From contig JAGVEK010000379.1 in NCBI GenBank assembly GCA_020058315.1, positions 1 to 6,343 of the forward strand: 6,343 nt of DNA. Direction: 5' to 3'. Positions 1-6,343 of this stretch are shown here, piece after piece (positions within the stretch are counted from its first letter, which is position 1; each line of letters starts with the position of its first letter). The notes beneath the pieces were generated by a model that was not told where the DNA came from, did not search any database, and saw only the letters and a list, made by a program, of their open reading frames with translations. Origin of the DNA: Candidatus Zixiibacteriota bacterium (GTDB lineage: Bacteria > Zixibacteria > MSB-5A5 > WJJR01). The position numbers were made by a program, and so were the translations under genes.

Positions 1-250
1 GCTGGCGATGCTCTTCACCCCACACCCACCAACGAGGTGAATTAACCTTGCAACCCGGACTCCTGACTTAACGTTGGTACGGCACGAGGGGGCAGGTCAA
101 CGGCCCTGAAATGACGGCTGCTCCTGTTGGTCGAATGGCCGATCATCGGCCTTTTCTGCCAGCCAGTGAGCTGCTTGGAGTGATGGGGCTGCTATGTGAC
201 CGAAATCAGCCACACACAGTGTCCCAAGGCATGGCCTAATTCGATCCCGG
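1..250. other. Non-coding left edge, downstream of the nuclease-STAND gene
   Basis: No gene is supported here. All three plus-strand frames are open from base 1 only for a short distance (stops at 38-40, 43-45 and 67-69), so the tail of a plus-strand gene could end within the first 70 bases, but nothing recognisable is encoded. A terminator-like hairpin on the plus strand lies at 137-155. After the TAA of the big gene (251-253) I see no convincing minus-strand terminator. No hsdR sequence is visible. Confidence 0.5.
137..155 (+). terminator. Possible intrinsic terminator on the plus strand
   Basis: GGCCGATCATCGGCC is a perfect dyad (GGCCG stem, ATCAT loop, CGGCC stem) followed by TTTT at 152-155. 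The stem is only five pairs with a short T run, so it is a weak candidate. It would end transcription of a plus-strand gene coming from the left, convergent with the large minus-strand gene. Confidence 0.35.
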
Positions 251-3200
251 TTATTCCTCAAACAGCTCCCGCTCCTTTAGCGATTCGGCGATGTTCTTCT
301 CTGCGTCCCGCTTGATGAGGTCGTAGAGCCTATAAGCGGGGGAGAAGCGTGGGAGCGAATCGAGAATGGACTTCGATTTTTCCAAGGCTTCCACGTCACG
401 AGGAAACGGTTCGCCTGGTGTCCCTTGTTTTCCTCCGCTCACGGCCGCGCAGTACAGCGCGCTAGTGGCAGATTCGAGACACTCACTGCCGTGGGACTTG
501 GCTGCCGTTAGGTAGCCGATGGCAAAGGAGGGATTGTCCAATGAGAAATTGTGATCGGCATCCCGGATGACTTTCCCGATCAGTGAAATGTCGAGGCTGT
601 CACCGGAGCACTTATTCCGCATGAAGGGCAGCGTCCTTTCGTCCGTTGCAGAAAATACGGCGGCGAAAAGGTGGGAGGCGAAGTGCTGGAACTTGTGGTT
701 ACCGTCATCGCAGCTTCTCATCCAAGACCAGACGTCCTTGCACAGATCTTCGTACGCCGCCGACTCCGCGAACCGCAACGGCTCGTGCTCGTACGGGCCG
801 TAGTTGCAGGGGCGGAACGAGTAATCCCCCGTCGTGGCCGCATGCTCGACGCGCTTCTTGAAGAAGCCCAGCGTTTCCACCGGGTACCGGGCCGAAACGG
901 ACGCGAGGAATTTCTGGATCCAATACTCTTCGAGAATCGGTATGGGGAACAGTTTTTCCAACAGGGCTCCTACCGAGCCGGAATCGAGCAGCTCAAGCGA
1001 GATCGGGCCGGGGGACTCAAAGAGGGACAGGATCTCGTCGGCGACGTACTGGGAACCGCAGAAGTTCGCGGTCCCCACGAGTTCCAACGCTTTGGCTGCG
1101 TCCAACGATCCGACGTGGCGCAACTCGCGCGCCGCGATTGCTACTTCCTGTTGGTCATCGGAAGAGAGGAATCCTTTCAGGATGTCGATTTCGTATTCGC
1201 CCAATGACGAGTTTTCAAGGATCTGACCGAGGCAGCGGGCCAGCGAGGCCCTCAATTCCTGACTCCCGGAAGTCAGTATTCTGGATGCGAACGCCCTTCC
1301 CGTTCCGACGTCTTCCAAATAGACCATCGGCAACGCCATGGGAACGTATCGGACGATAGCGGACTCAGGGTTCCCGACCGCGTACTCCACGACATGGTTT
1401 GCCAAGGAGTTAGTGCCAGCGAGCAGTTCGTGGAACAGGGCGTGGGGCGTGGCGTTCCTTTCCTGCTTGGTGTTTTCGACCCTCGTCAGCATCGTCACCG
1501 CGAACTGCATGATCGCCTCCGGGGTCCGGAAGGCATCAGCTATCTCCGAGGCGGTATGCCGGATGGTCGCTTGCCATTCCTTTTGCCTCGTCTTGAAGTC
1601 CGGATCCGCGATTAGGTGGCCATACCCGTCAACGAACGCGCGTATCGCCCTGAATTCCAGGCTGTCCGGGATAAGCCCGAATATCTGGTTCGCCGCGTCG
1701 CTCGTCTTGCCGCCGGCGAACTTCGCGTGCCAAGAGATCGACGAAAGCAGTTCGAGCCAGACGAACGGATCTAGCGTCGAGGACAGCACCTTGCCCTTAA
1801 TTAGTTCCAACGTGCCGACGAATTCGTCGGTCCAATGCTCGCGGTCCGCTTCCGGAACGGCGGCCCCGAAGTGACCCATCGGATAACGGAGCGCGTCGGA
1901 AAGCGCCCTCGCGGATAGGATCGCGACGTCCACCCGCTCGAAATCGAGTCGGGCAATCGCGGCGTGGATCACATCTTGTCGCAACGAAGCAACGGCCTCC
2001 TGCCTCACGAAGTATGGGCTGAACGAAAACGCGCGGCCATTCGAAGAAGTGGTGTGGCCTTCGGTTTGGAGGATCCCACTCAGGAAGTCGTACGGTGTGT
2101 ACGCCCCGCCCCACGAGTCGGGACAATCCAAGAGCGACAGTCCGAACCCGACGACCTCGGCGTTGTACTTGACCGGTTTATTGGGCTCCACCGCGCAGAG
2201 TTCTTTCAGTATGCGGATGGCGTGGCCGGGGTGTTGGTGCAACTGCCGTTCGTCCGATTTCCCCAATTCCCACAGGCATCCGCACGCTCGACGCAAGTGC
2301 TCGAAGTTATAGGCGGCGTACTTGACGAGTTCCGGCAGGTCCGTGGGAATCCTGCCTTCGGCGATGCGTTGTTCGGCGAACTGAAGCGCTCTCGCGGGCT
2401 GGTAGTACGCGACGGACGTCATCGCCTTGAAATGCGTGTCGCCATACTCCCCTGTGGGCCGCAATTGCTGCCACAGACCATCGAGCAATCGGCTACTGGC
2501 GGTGTTTCCACTCGACAGCCGCCAATCCAGCTTCCCGAGGTTCAGCAGGACGTGCTCAACGAGTGATTGCGGCGATGAGGCGAAGACCTTTTCCGCGTAG
2601 CCTGACGACGCGCCGTTCTCGGTCACGCAGTTCTGCTCGATGATGTAGTCGGCAAGGAGGTCCGGAGCGAGCCTGTACGTCAGGCCCCGCTTGAACGCCA
2701 CGCCGCCCGTTACCAGGGTCTTGACGAGTCGGTTGCTGTCCGCGACGGAGATGCCCTCGGCATCCTCCAGCAGTTTCAGGAGCCCGGCGTCGTCCGGGCT
2801 GAACGGTTGGACCAATGCCAGGACTCTCAGGATGGAGAGGATGGCCTCCCTGTCCTTGCCTTGGGCGAGGTCTCCCGCGATTACCTGCTGGAAGCGGGCC
2901 AGAAGGGTCGTCCGGAACGCGCCTTCGGTGGTCAGGAGTTCCGGATGCAACTTCTCCTTCGCCACGATCTGGGCCCCAACGACCGTGGCCAACGGGCAGT
3001 CGAGGGTGTAGCTGCTGACAGCTTCGGCCGCCGATTCTGGGCCGCCGTACTCCTTCAGAACTTGGGCCGCGAGTTCGACCGACTGTTTCTGGGACAGTGG
3101 TTCGAGGCCGATTTGGAAAGTGTAGGGAGGCTGGAGAAGGACGGCGGCTGCCTGCAACCTGATCCGCTCGAGGCCATACGTCCGGAGGGAAAGGACCGCT

Positions 3201-4291
3201 CGCGCCGAATTCTTGGGATTGGCTACGTAGGCGAAAAGCATTGGGAGATCGTCCCGGTCGTGCGCATCGTCGACGACCAAGAGCTTTTCGCCTTGCCCGA
3301 GATTCTCTAGATGCTTCGCGGAGAGTTCCTCCGTCGCCGAAAGGACTTTGACTAGCGTTCCAGACTTCGCATTTTGGTAATCGGCTAGGGCCTGGTACAG
3401 CAAACGGGATTTCCCGGACCCACCGGAGCCGGTCAGCAGGGTGACCAGTCGATCCTTGTCGCGAATGCTATCGGATAGGTTTGCGAGTTCTTCACTCCGT
3501 CCCACCAGTTGCCACAGGTGGTTGAAGGCGCGCTCCTTGCGCAGGAACGCGGAGAAGAAGTCCTCGATGGACATCCACGGCCCGGCCTCGACTTCCCCGA
3601 GCAACGCGAGTCGCTGTCCGGGGAAAAAAATGTCCACTATACGAATTTGCTCCGCTTTCGGTAGTTGGCGAATCCGCTTGGCGACGTCCTCTTTGTCCCA
3701 CAGTTCCCACTCGGGATGGGCGGACATCGCGTCCCTCGCCTGCGGGCTGGCGATTCTCGTGAGCAGCAGGATTTTCTTGTCGGAGCGGCGGATGTGTGCT
3801 TCGACGGCCGCTTCGACCTTCGCTGCGCCGAACTCTTTATGTCTCTTGCATTGATAGGTGCGTATCGTCCCGTTTTCCAAAACGGCCTCGATATCCAGGC
3901 CGTCCTGCTTGTGACCGGTCCCGCCGAAGCGGTGCACGTCGGCGGTTGGGTGGAGCGCGGAGATGAAGAAGTCGCAAAACCGTTCGAAGCCTTCCGCGCT
4001 CAGGGAGTCGATTGGAAACGGTTGGTCGAAACTGACCGTCGTCGTTTGCGGATCCAACCCACGCTCGCTCACGTTCTCTAGATCCTCGGGGCTTACGGAT
4101 AGCACGCGCGCAAGCCGAAGCATGTCCCTTGCCCGGGGGCGGGATGTGCCGGCCTCCCATCGGCTAACTGTCTGCTGCCGGACGCCCATCGCAATTGCCA
4201 ATTCCCTTTGCGTCTCGATTCCTGCTTGGACGCGGAAGTGCAGGAGACGATGGCCAAAGTCGACCACCCTCGCATCATTGCTTGTACTCAT
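251..4291 (-). CDS. XRE helix-turn-helix / Mrr-like nuclease / STAND NTPase fusion, Avs-like defence protein (1346 aa)
   Basis: Probably a single-protein antiviral effector: an NTPase switch with a long C-terminal sensor that activates a DNA nuclease. Residues (from ATG 4291): XRE helix-turn-helix about 13-71, with helices at TQRELAIAMG and RQQTVSRWEAG; Mrr-type PD-(D/E)XK nuclease about 98-215, with GGTGHKQDGLDI (D133), YQCK (Q147, K149) and the later LLLT and LWDKEDV segments; P-loop NTPase from about 263, with Walker A GSGGSGKS (288-295), Walker B LLVVDDAH (337-344) and an LSLR arginine (R370) at the sensor position. Residues about 480-1346 are mostly helical and HEAT/TPR-like by eye, with no recognised domain. 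There is no signal peptide or membrane segment. The ATG has GGAG eight bases upstream. An in-frame TTG at 4333 lies upstream of the predicted -10 and is unlikely to be used. The gene follows hsdS on the same strand but has its own promoter. The family is closest in layout to Avs4/nSTAND3-type proteins; exact membership is not established. Domain calls are firm, antiphage function is inferred. Confidence 0.88.
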   Translation of the reverse strand: MSTSNDARVVDFGHRLLHFRVQAGIETQRELAIAMGVRQQTVSRWEAGTSRPRARDMLRLARVLSVSPEDLENVSERGLDPQTTTVSFDQPFPIDSLSAEGFERFCDFFISALHPTADVHRFGGTGHKQDGLDIEAVLENGTIRTYQCKRHKEFGAAKVEAAVEAHIRRSDKKILLLTRIASPQARDAMSAHPEWELWDKEDVAKRIRQLPKAEQIRIVDIFFPGQRLALLGEVEAGPWMSIEDFFSAFLRKERAFNHLWQLVGRSEELANLSDSIRDKDRLVTLLTGSGGSGKSRLLYQALADYQNAKSGTLVKVLSATEELSAKHLENLGQGEKLLVVDDAHDRDDLPMLFAYVANPKNSARAVLSLRTYGLERIRLQAAAVLLQPPYTFQIGLEPLSQKQSVELAAQVLKEYGGPESAAEAVSSYTLDCPLATVVGAQIVAKEKLHPELLTTEGAFRTTLLARFQQVIAGDLAQGKDREAILSILRVLALVQPFSPDDAGLLKLLEDAEGISVADSNRLVKTLVTGGVAFKRGLTYRLAPDLLADYIIEQNCVTENGASSGYAEKVFASSPQSLVEHVLLNLGKLDWRLSSGNTASSRLLDGLWQQLRPTGEYGDTHFKAMTSVAYYQPARALQFAEQRIAEGRIPTDLPELVKYAAYNFEHLRRACGCLWELGKSDERQLHQHPGHAIRILKELCAVEPNKPVKYNAEVVGFGLSLLDCPDSWGGAYTPYDFLSGILQTEGHTTSSNGRAFSFSPYFVRQEAVASLRQDVIHAAIARLDFERVDVAILSARALSDALRYPMGHFGAAVPEADREHWTDEFVGTLELIKGKVLSSTLDPFVWLELLSSISWHAKFAGGKTSDAANQIFGLIPDSLEFRAIRAFVDGYGHLIADPDFKTRQKEWQATIRHTASEIADAFRTPEAIMQFAVTMLTRVENTKQERNATPHALFHELLAGTNSLANHVVEYAVGNPESAIVRYVPMALPMVYLEDVGTGRAFASRILTSGSQELRASLARCLGQILENSSLGEYEIDILKGFLSSDDQQEVAIAARELRHVGSLDAAKALELVGTANFCGSQYVADEILSLFESPGPISLELLDSGSVGALLEKLFPIPILEEYWIQKFLASVSARYPVETLGFFKKRVEHAATTGDYSFRPCNYGPYEHEPLRFAESAAYEDLCKDVWSWMRSCDDGNHKFQHFASHLFAAVFSATDERTLPFMRNKCSGDSLDISLIGKVIRDADHNFSLDNPSFAIGYLTAAKSHGSECLESATSALYCAAVSGGKQGTPGEPFPRDVEALEKSKSILDSLPRFSPAYRLYDLIKRDAEKNIAESLKERELFEE

Positions 4292-4334
4292 ATTATGTGC
4301 TCCAAATAAGTCGCACACATAATATGAGTGCAAG
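4281..4334. promoter_or_regulatory. Large inverted repeat, putative autoregulatory operator
   Basis: The left arm CTTGTACTCATATTATGTG (4281-4299) and right arm CACATAATATGAGTGCAAG (4316-4334) are inverted copies matching at 18 of 19 positions, with a 16-base spacer; the inner 14 bases match perfectly. Each arm is itself nearly palindromic (C-N-CATA-N-TATG-N-G, 4287-4299 and 4316-4328), with centres 29 bases apart, a little under three DNA turns. The right copy covers the -10 box and the left copy covers the ATG start. Two dimer sites for an XRE-type repressor would look like this, and the gene itself encodes such a domain, so self-repression is the natural reading. The predicted transcript starts between the arms, so an RNA hairpin of the two arms is less likely than a DNA operator. 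Confidence 0.7.
4300..4304 (-). promoter_or_regulatory. Shine-Dalgarno site for the nuclease-STAND gene
   Basis: On the minus strand the bases TTGGAG are followed by CACATAAT and then the ATG at 4291, so GGAG sits eight bases before the start codon. This is the spacing expected of a good ribosome-binding site. It decides the start in favour of ATG 4291 over the in-frame TTG at 4333. The site lies between the two arms of the operator-like dyad. Confidence 0.75.
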
Positions 4335-4347
4335 AATTCTACTTCAA
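4319..4347 (-). promoter_or_regulatory. sigma70-like promoter of the nuclease-STAND gene
   Basis: On the minus strand a -35 box TTGAAG (4342-4347, 4 of 6 consensus) is separated by exactly 17 bases from a -10 box TATTAT (4319-4324, 5 of 6 consensus). Transcription would begin near 4311-4312, giving a leader of only about 20 bases that contains the GGAG ribosome-binding site. The -10 box lies inside the right arm of the dyad at 4281-4334, so a protein bound there would block RNA polymerase. This is predicted from sequence only. Confidence 0.65.
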
Positions 4348-4677
4348 GTACAAGTGATTATCGATTCCAAGGGACGATGCCGCCTTAGTCTGCAATCCAT
4401 CACATGACCGACATTGCTGGAATGGCACGCCGACGGCAGCAATGGCCGAACTTGAGACGTTCGTGGTAACAGGTTCAACAGCAGCACCGGGTCGGATGCT
4501 CCCATTCATGGGTGATCAACATAAACTATGTGGCACTGTTTCCAACAAATGTCATTACTCCCCACGGTGATTCTGGGCGGTTTTTCATGCGCTGCCCGCG
4601 GCTTTTTGGCGGTGAAAGCCATGCAAAAGCATTGCCTTCACAGTGTCGCTCACCAGCCCGTCTATGCTGCGCGTGGC
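4334..4677. other. Intergenic region between hsdS and the nuclease-STAND gene (344 bases)
   Basis: I see no convincing gene here. The rightmost part holds the hairpin at 4612-4641. Around 4591-4607 on the plus strand a weak four-pair stem is followed by five T residues, a poor terminator candidate with no plus-strand gene before it. A short CCCAT/ATGGG palindrome lies at 4501-4512. The left end carries the -35 box of the downstream gene and an extra copy of AGTACAAG (4347-4354) also found in the operator arm. The stretch looks more A+T-rich than the flanking genes. Its length and the separate promoter argue that the downstream gene is an independent transcription unit, not part of the hsd operon. 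Confidence 0.6.
4612..4641 (-). terminator. Strong hairpin downstream of hsdS, terminator-like but lacking a U-tract
   Basis: In the minus-strand transcript, GUGAAGGCAAUGC and GCAUGGCUUUCAC can pair across a UUUU loop, with 12 of 13 pairs (one G-U wobble, one A-G mismatch). It begins 37 bases after the hsdS stop codon, where a terminator of the hsd operon would be expected. It is followed by CGCC and a short A run instead of U residues, so it is not a canonical intrinsic terminator. It could instead protect the 3' end of the hsdMS mRNA or act with Rho. The structure is visible; the role is inferred. Confidence 0.4.
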
Positions 4678-5901
4678 TCATGCCAGTGCATCCTCCACCT
4701 GCGCCTGCACTTCGGGAATGCGCAGCTTGCCGGAGATGAGGCGGGGGAGGAGGGCGTCGCGCGTCTCAGCCAGGGTTCGCGCCGCGTTGATGTTGGCATA
4801 TATGCGTTCGAACATCGGCTGCGTCACGGCGTTGAAGGCATCCATCGCTGACGCTGCGGGCAAGGCGATCTTGTATGCCTCTATGTCCTGCCAACTCGTG
4901 CGGGGCATTCGTGCGCCATTTGATAGCTGCGTGGTGTGCGAAATCAGTTCATCGCTCGACAAATGCATAGCAACAAATCCGAGATTTCTCGCAGCGCGGG
5001 CTCGAATCACAAGAATGTCGGTCGAGCAAACGCCCGGGTGCGGCGCGAGGCCGACTTTGTGGAAATACGGCCTCAACTTTCCAAACAATACGTCATCACG
5101 TTCAAACCAGAACTTGCCGCTTTCCAGACCTTCGGCCGTGCCTGCGCTAACCAAGGCGATGCTGCGCCGAGGCATGTGTTCAAGGCCGATGTAGAGGGTG
5201 TCGGCTGGCAGTTGATTTGGTTTCGCCTGAACGCGCGGATTGGTGCATACGTCACCAAGCTTCCCAACCCGCCACCCTTTCGGAATCAACCCCAGTTCCG
5301 ATTCTTCGAAGGTGCTGGGAAACAGCGCGGCAGTGTTGGCGTCCATGCCCTGCGGCTCGCGGCCTTCGGCCTTGGCGCGCACGGGGTCGAAGTCGATGAA
5401 CCAGCTCTTGAACAGCGCCTGGGCGATGGATTCGAGGGTGGCGTTGGTTTGCCGTAGGAGGTCGATGCGGTCGTCGAGAGCTTGCAGCACGTCGACGATT
5501 TTGTCCTGCCCGCGCCGATCTGGAACCCGCAGCGTCATCGAGTAGATGTAATTGCGATTCAAGGATGGCTGCGCACTACCGGAGTTGTACTTTGCGAGGT
5601 CCAACGTCTTCAGCACGTAGTACGCAAAGCGCGGGTTGTTTCCAAGAAAATTGGTGACGTACAGGCACGTGTTGTGCGGCCAATAGTCGCTTTGCGAGAA
5701 ATGCACGCGTCCTATCGACGCGCCGCTTCGGCCAATGACGACGCCAGGGCCGGTCGCTCGCGCAACATCATGGGTGCCATTGGGACCAGCCGAACCCATG
5801 ACTGGCACCTTCCCCGGCTGCTGCTCTGTAGACGTGAGGTCATGCCCCCGCTGGAGCCGGACAAATTCTCCGAGTGTGATTTCGCGCCAATCAGACCGCA
5901 T
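4678..5901 (-). CDS. hsdS: Type I restriction-modification specificity subunit HsdS
   Basis: The DNA-recognition subunit of a type I restriction-modification complex; it tells HsdM and HsdR which bipartite sequence to methylate or cut. The 407-residue length is typical. First target recognition domain: about residues 1-127, starting with WREITLGEFVRLQRG. Central conserved helical spacer: about 129-178, with DKIVDVLQALDDRIDLLRQ and the hallmark LFKSWFIDFDPVRAK. Second recognition domain: about 202-348, opening with LGLIPKGWRVGKLGDV. Distal conserved helices: about 349-395, with LAETRDALLPRLISGKLRIPE. Both domains and both conserved regions are complete, so the gene looks intact. The ATG overlaps the end of hsdM by 11 bases, indicating translational coupling; a G7 run ends seven bases before the ATG and may serve as a weak ribosome-binding site. 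The target sequence cannot be read from the protein. Family assignment is secure. Confidence 0.96.
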   Translation of the reverse strand: MRSDWREITLGEFVRLQRGHDLTSTEQQPGKVPVMGSAGPNGTHDVARATGPGVVIGRSGASIGRVHFSQSDYWPHNTCLYVTNFLGNNPRFAYYVLKTLDLAKYNSGSAQPSLNRNYIYSMTLRVPDRRGQDKIVDVLQALDDRIDLLRQTNATLESIAQALFKSWFIDFDPVRAKAEGREPQGMDANTAALFPSTFEESELGLIPKGWRVGKLGDVCTNPRVQAKPNQLPADTLYIGLEHMPRRSIALVSAGTAEGLESGKFWFERDDVLFGKLRPYFHKVGLAPHPGVCSTDILVIRARAARNLGFVAMHLSSDELISHTTQLSNGARMPRTSWQDIEAYKIALPAASAMDAFNAVTQPMFERIYANINAARTLAETRDALLPRLISGKLRIPEVQAQVEDALA

Positions 5902-6343
5902 ACCCCAGCCCCCCCAGCTTCTCCCGAATCACCGCATCCAGTTCCGCGCCTTTCGCCATCTGTTCCGCAAGCTGCGCGGTCAAGCGCTCCATCTTGTCGC
6001 CGAACGCCTCGTCGTCATCATCCACCGCCTCCGCGCCCACATAGCGCCCCGGTGTGAGCACATGGCCATGCTCTGCAATCTCGGTCAACTTGACCGCGCG
6101 GCAGAATCCCGGAACGTCTGCATACGGTTCCGCAGCACCAGCCTCTCCATCCTGCCGCCAGCGATGCACGGTGCCTGCGATTCGCGCCACGTCCTCGTCG
6201 TCGAATACGCGGAACACCCGGCTTTCCATGCGGCCGAGTTTGCGGGCGTCGATGAACAGCACCTCGCCGCGGCGGTCGCGGCCCTGGGCGGTCTTGTCCT
6301 TGGCGAGAAACCACAGGCAGGCGGGAATCTGGGTGTTGAAAAA
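5891..6343 (-). CDS. hsdM: Type I DNA methyltransferase subunit HsdM, C-terminal part (partial)
   Basis: The last 150 residues of the N6-adenine methyltransferase subunit of a type I system; the start, with the SAM-binding and NPPF/Y catalytic motifs, lies beyond the right edge. The reading frame is open to position 6343. Visible family signatures are TQIPACLWFLAKDK and RRGEVLFIDARKLG near the edge, then KLTEIAEHGHVLTPGRYVG about two thirds of the way along, and a closing coiled-coil-like segment with KMERLTAQLAEQMAKGAELD that resembles the C-terminal helices of HsdM. The GTG at 6260-6262 is internal (within GEVLFIDAR), not a start. The gene ends in TGA inside the first codons of hsdS. The LTPGRYVG and acidic DDDDEAF region resembles EcoR124-like (type IC) methylases; this subtype is a guess. 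Confidence 0.95.
   Translation of the reverse strand, partial: FFNTQIPACLWFLAKDKTAQGRDRRGEVLFIDARKLGRMESRVFRVFDDEDVARIAGTVHRWRQDGEAGAAEPYADVPGFCRAVKLTEIAEHGHVLTPGRYVGAEAVDDDDEAFGDKMERLTAQLAEQMAKGAELDAVIREKLGGLGYAV
5909..5915 (-). repeat. G7 homopolymer at the hsdM/hsdS junction
   Basis: Seven consecutive G residues on the minus strand encode part of the KLGGLGYAV tail of HsdM and end seven bases before the hsdS ATG. In the present sequence HsdM ends normally and HsdS starts in a different frame. With one G fewer, the codons after the run read L-G-G-W-G-M-R-S-D-W, with no stop, so HsdM would continue straight into HsdS as a fusion. The run is short for efficient slipped-strand phase variation and may be only a coincidence. 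Confidence 0.55.

Noticed and set aside
1..45. Possible C-terminal tail (ends TNEVN, stop TAA at 43-45) of a plus-strand gene
   Set aside because: Only 14 codons are visible, the other two frames are also briefly open, and nothing is recognisable.
671..1207. Plus-strand 178-residue open frame inside the large gene
   Set aside because: Antisense to a well-supported coding frame; no recognisable motif and no ribosome-binding site noted.
4281..4334. Dyad as an RNA hairpin (riboswitch or start-codon sequestering structure)
   Set aside because: The predicted transcription start (about 4311) lies between the arms, so the promoter-proximal transcript would contain only the left arm; a DNA operator fits better unless transcription reads through from hsdS.
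135..4449. Shared 9-base string AATGGCCGA at 135-143 and 4441-4449 flanking the large gene, considered as an insertion-site duplication
   Set aside because: Nine bases in flanks of this size can match by chance, the copies are not at the gene borders, and there are no terminal inverted repeats or transposase.
4404..4469. Small plus-strand ORF of 21 residues (begins MTDIAGMARR) in the intergenic region
   Set aside because: No Shine-Dalgarno sequence, no promoter and an unremarkable basic peptide; consistent with chance.
4512..5457. Several plus-strand open frames of 75-183 residues across the hsdS region
   Set aside because: They lie opposite a secure hsdS gene and are arginine/serine-rich low-complexity translations typical of GC-rich antisense shadows.

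Overview
The window is moderately GC-rich bacterial DNA (about 58% G+C by eye). Its Shine-Dalgarno sequences and sigma70-like promoter, together with a type I restriction-modification operon, suggest a Gram-negative bacterium, probably a pseudomonad or related Beta-/Gammaproteobacterium. That placement is inferred from composition and style only. All three clear genes lie on the minus strand, so the locus reads from right to left.

Right side (5891-6343 and 4678-5901): the C-terminal end of HsdM, the type I DNA methyltransferase subunit, runs in from the window edge. It overlaps by 11 bases the start of a complete hsdS gene, the 407-residue specificity subunit with two target recognition domains. 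A run of seven G residues sits at the hsdM/hsdS junction. Loss of one G there would fuse the two proteins in frame. No hsdR motor/nuclease gene is in the window.

Middle (4334-4677): a 344-base non-coding stretch contains a strong hairpin just after hsdS. At its left end is a clear promoter for the next gene. The promoter and the start codon are embedded in a large dyad: 19-base arms, 18 matching, separated by 16 bases.

Left side (251-4291): one very large gene encodes a 1346-residue protein. It has an N-terminal XRE-type helix-turn-helix, a Mrr-like PD-(D/E)XK nuclease domain, a STAND-like P-loop NTPase and about 850 residues of mostly helical, repeat-like sequence. The nuclease-NTPase-sensor layout is that of Avs-type antiphage proteins. 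The DNA-binding domain fused in front, and the operator-like dyad over its own promoter, suggest a defence protein that represses its own synthesis. This is the most interesting system in the window.

Left edge (1-250): non-coding DNA with a terminator-like hairpin pointing the other way, probably the end of a convergent neighbour outside the window. Taken together, the locus looks like a defence island segment: a type I R-M system with a self-regulated nuclease-STAND protein placed directly downstream of hsdS.
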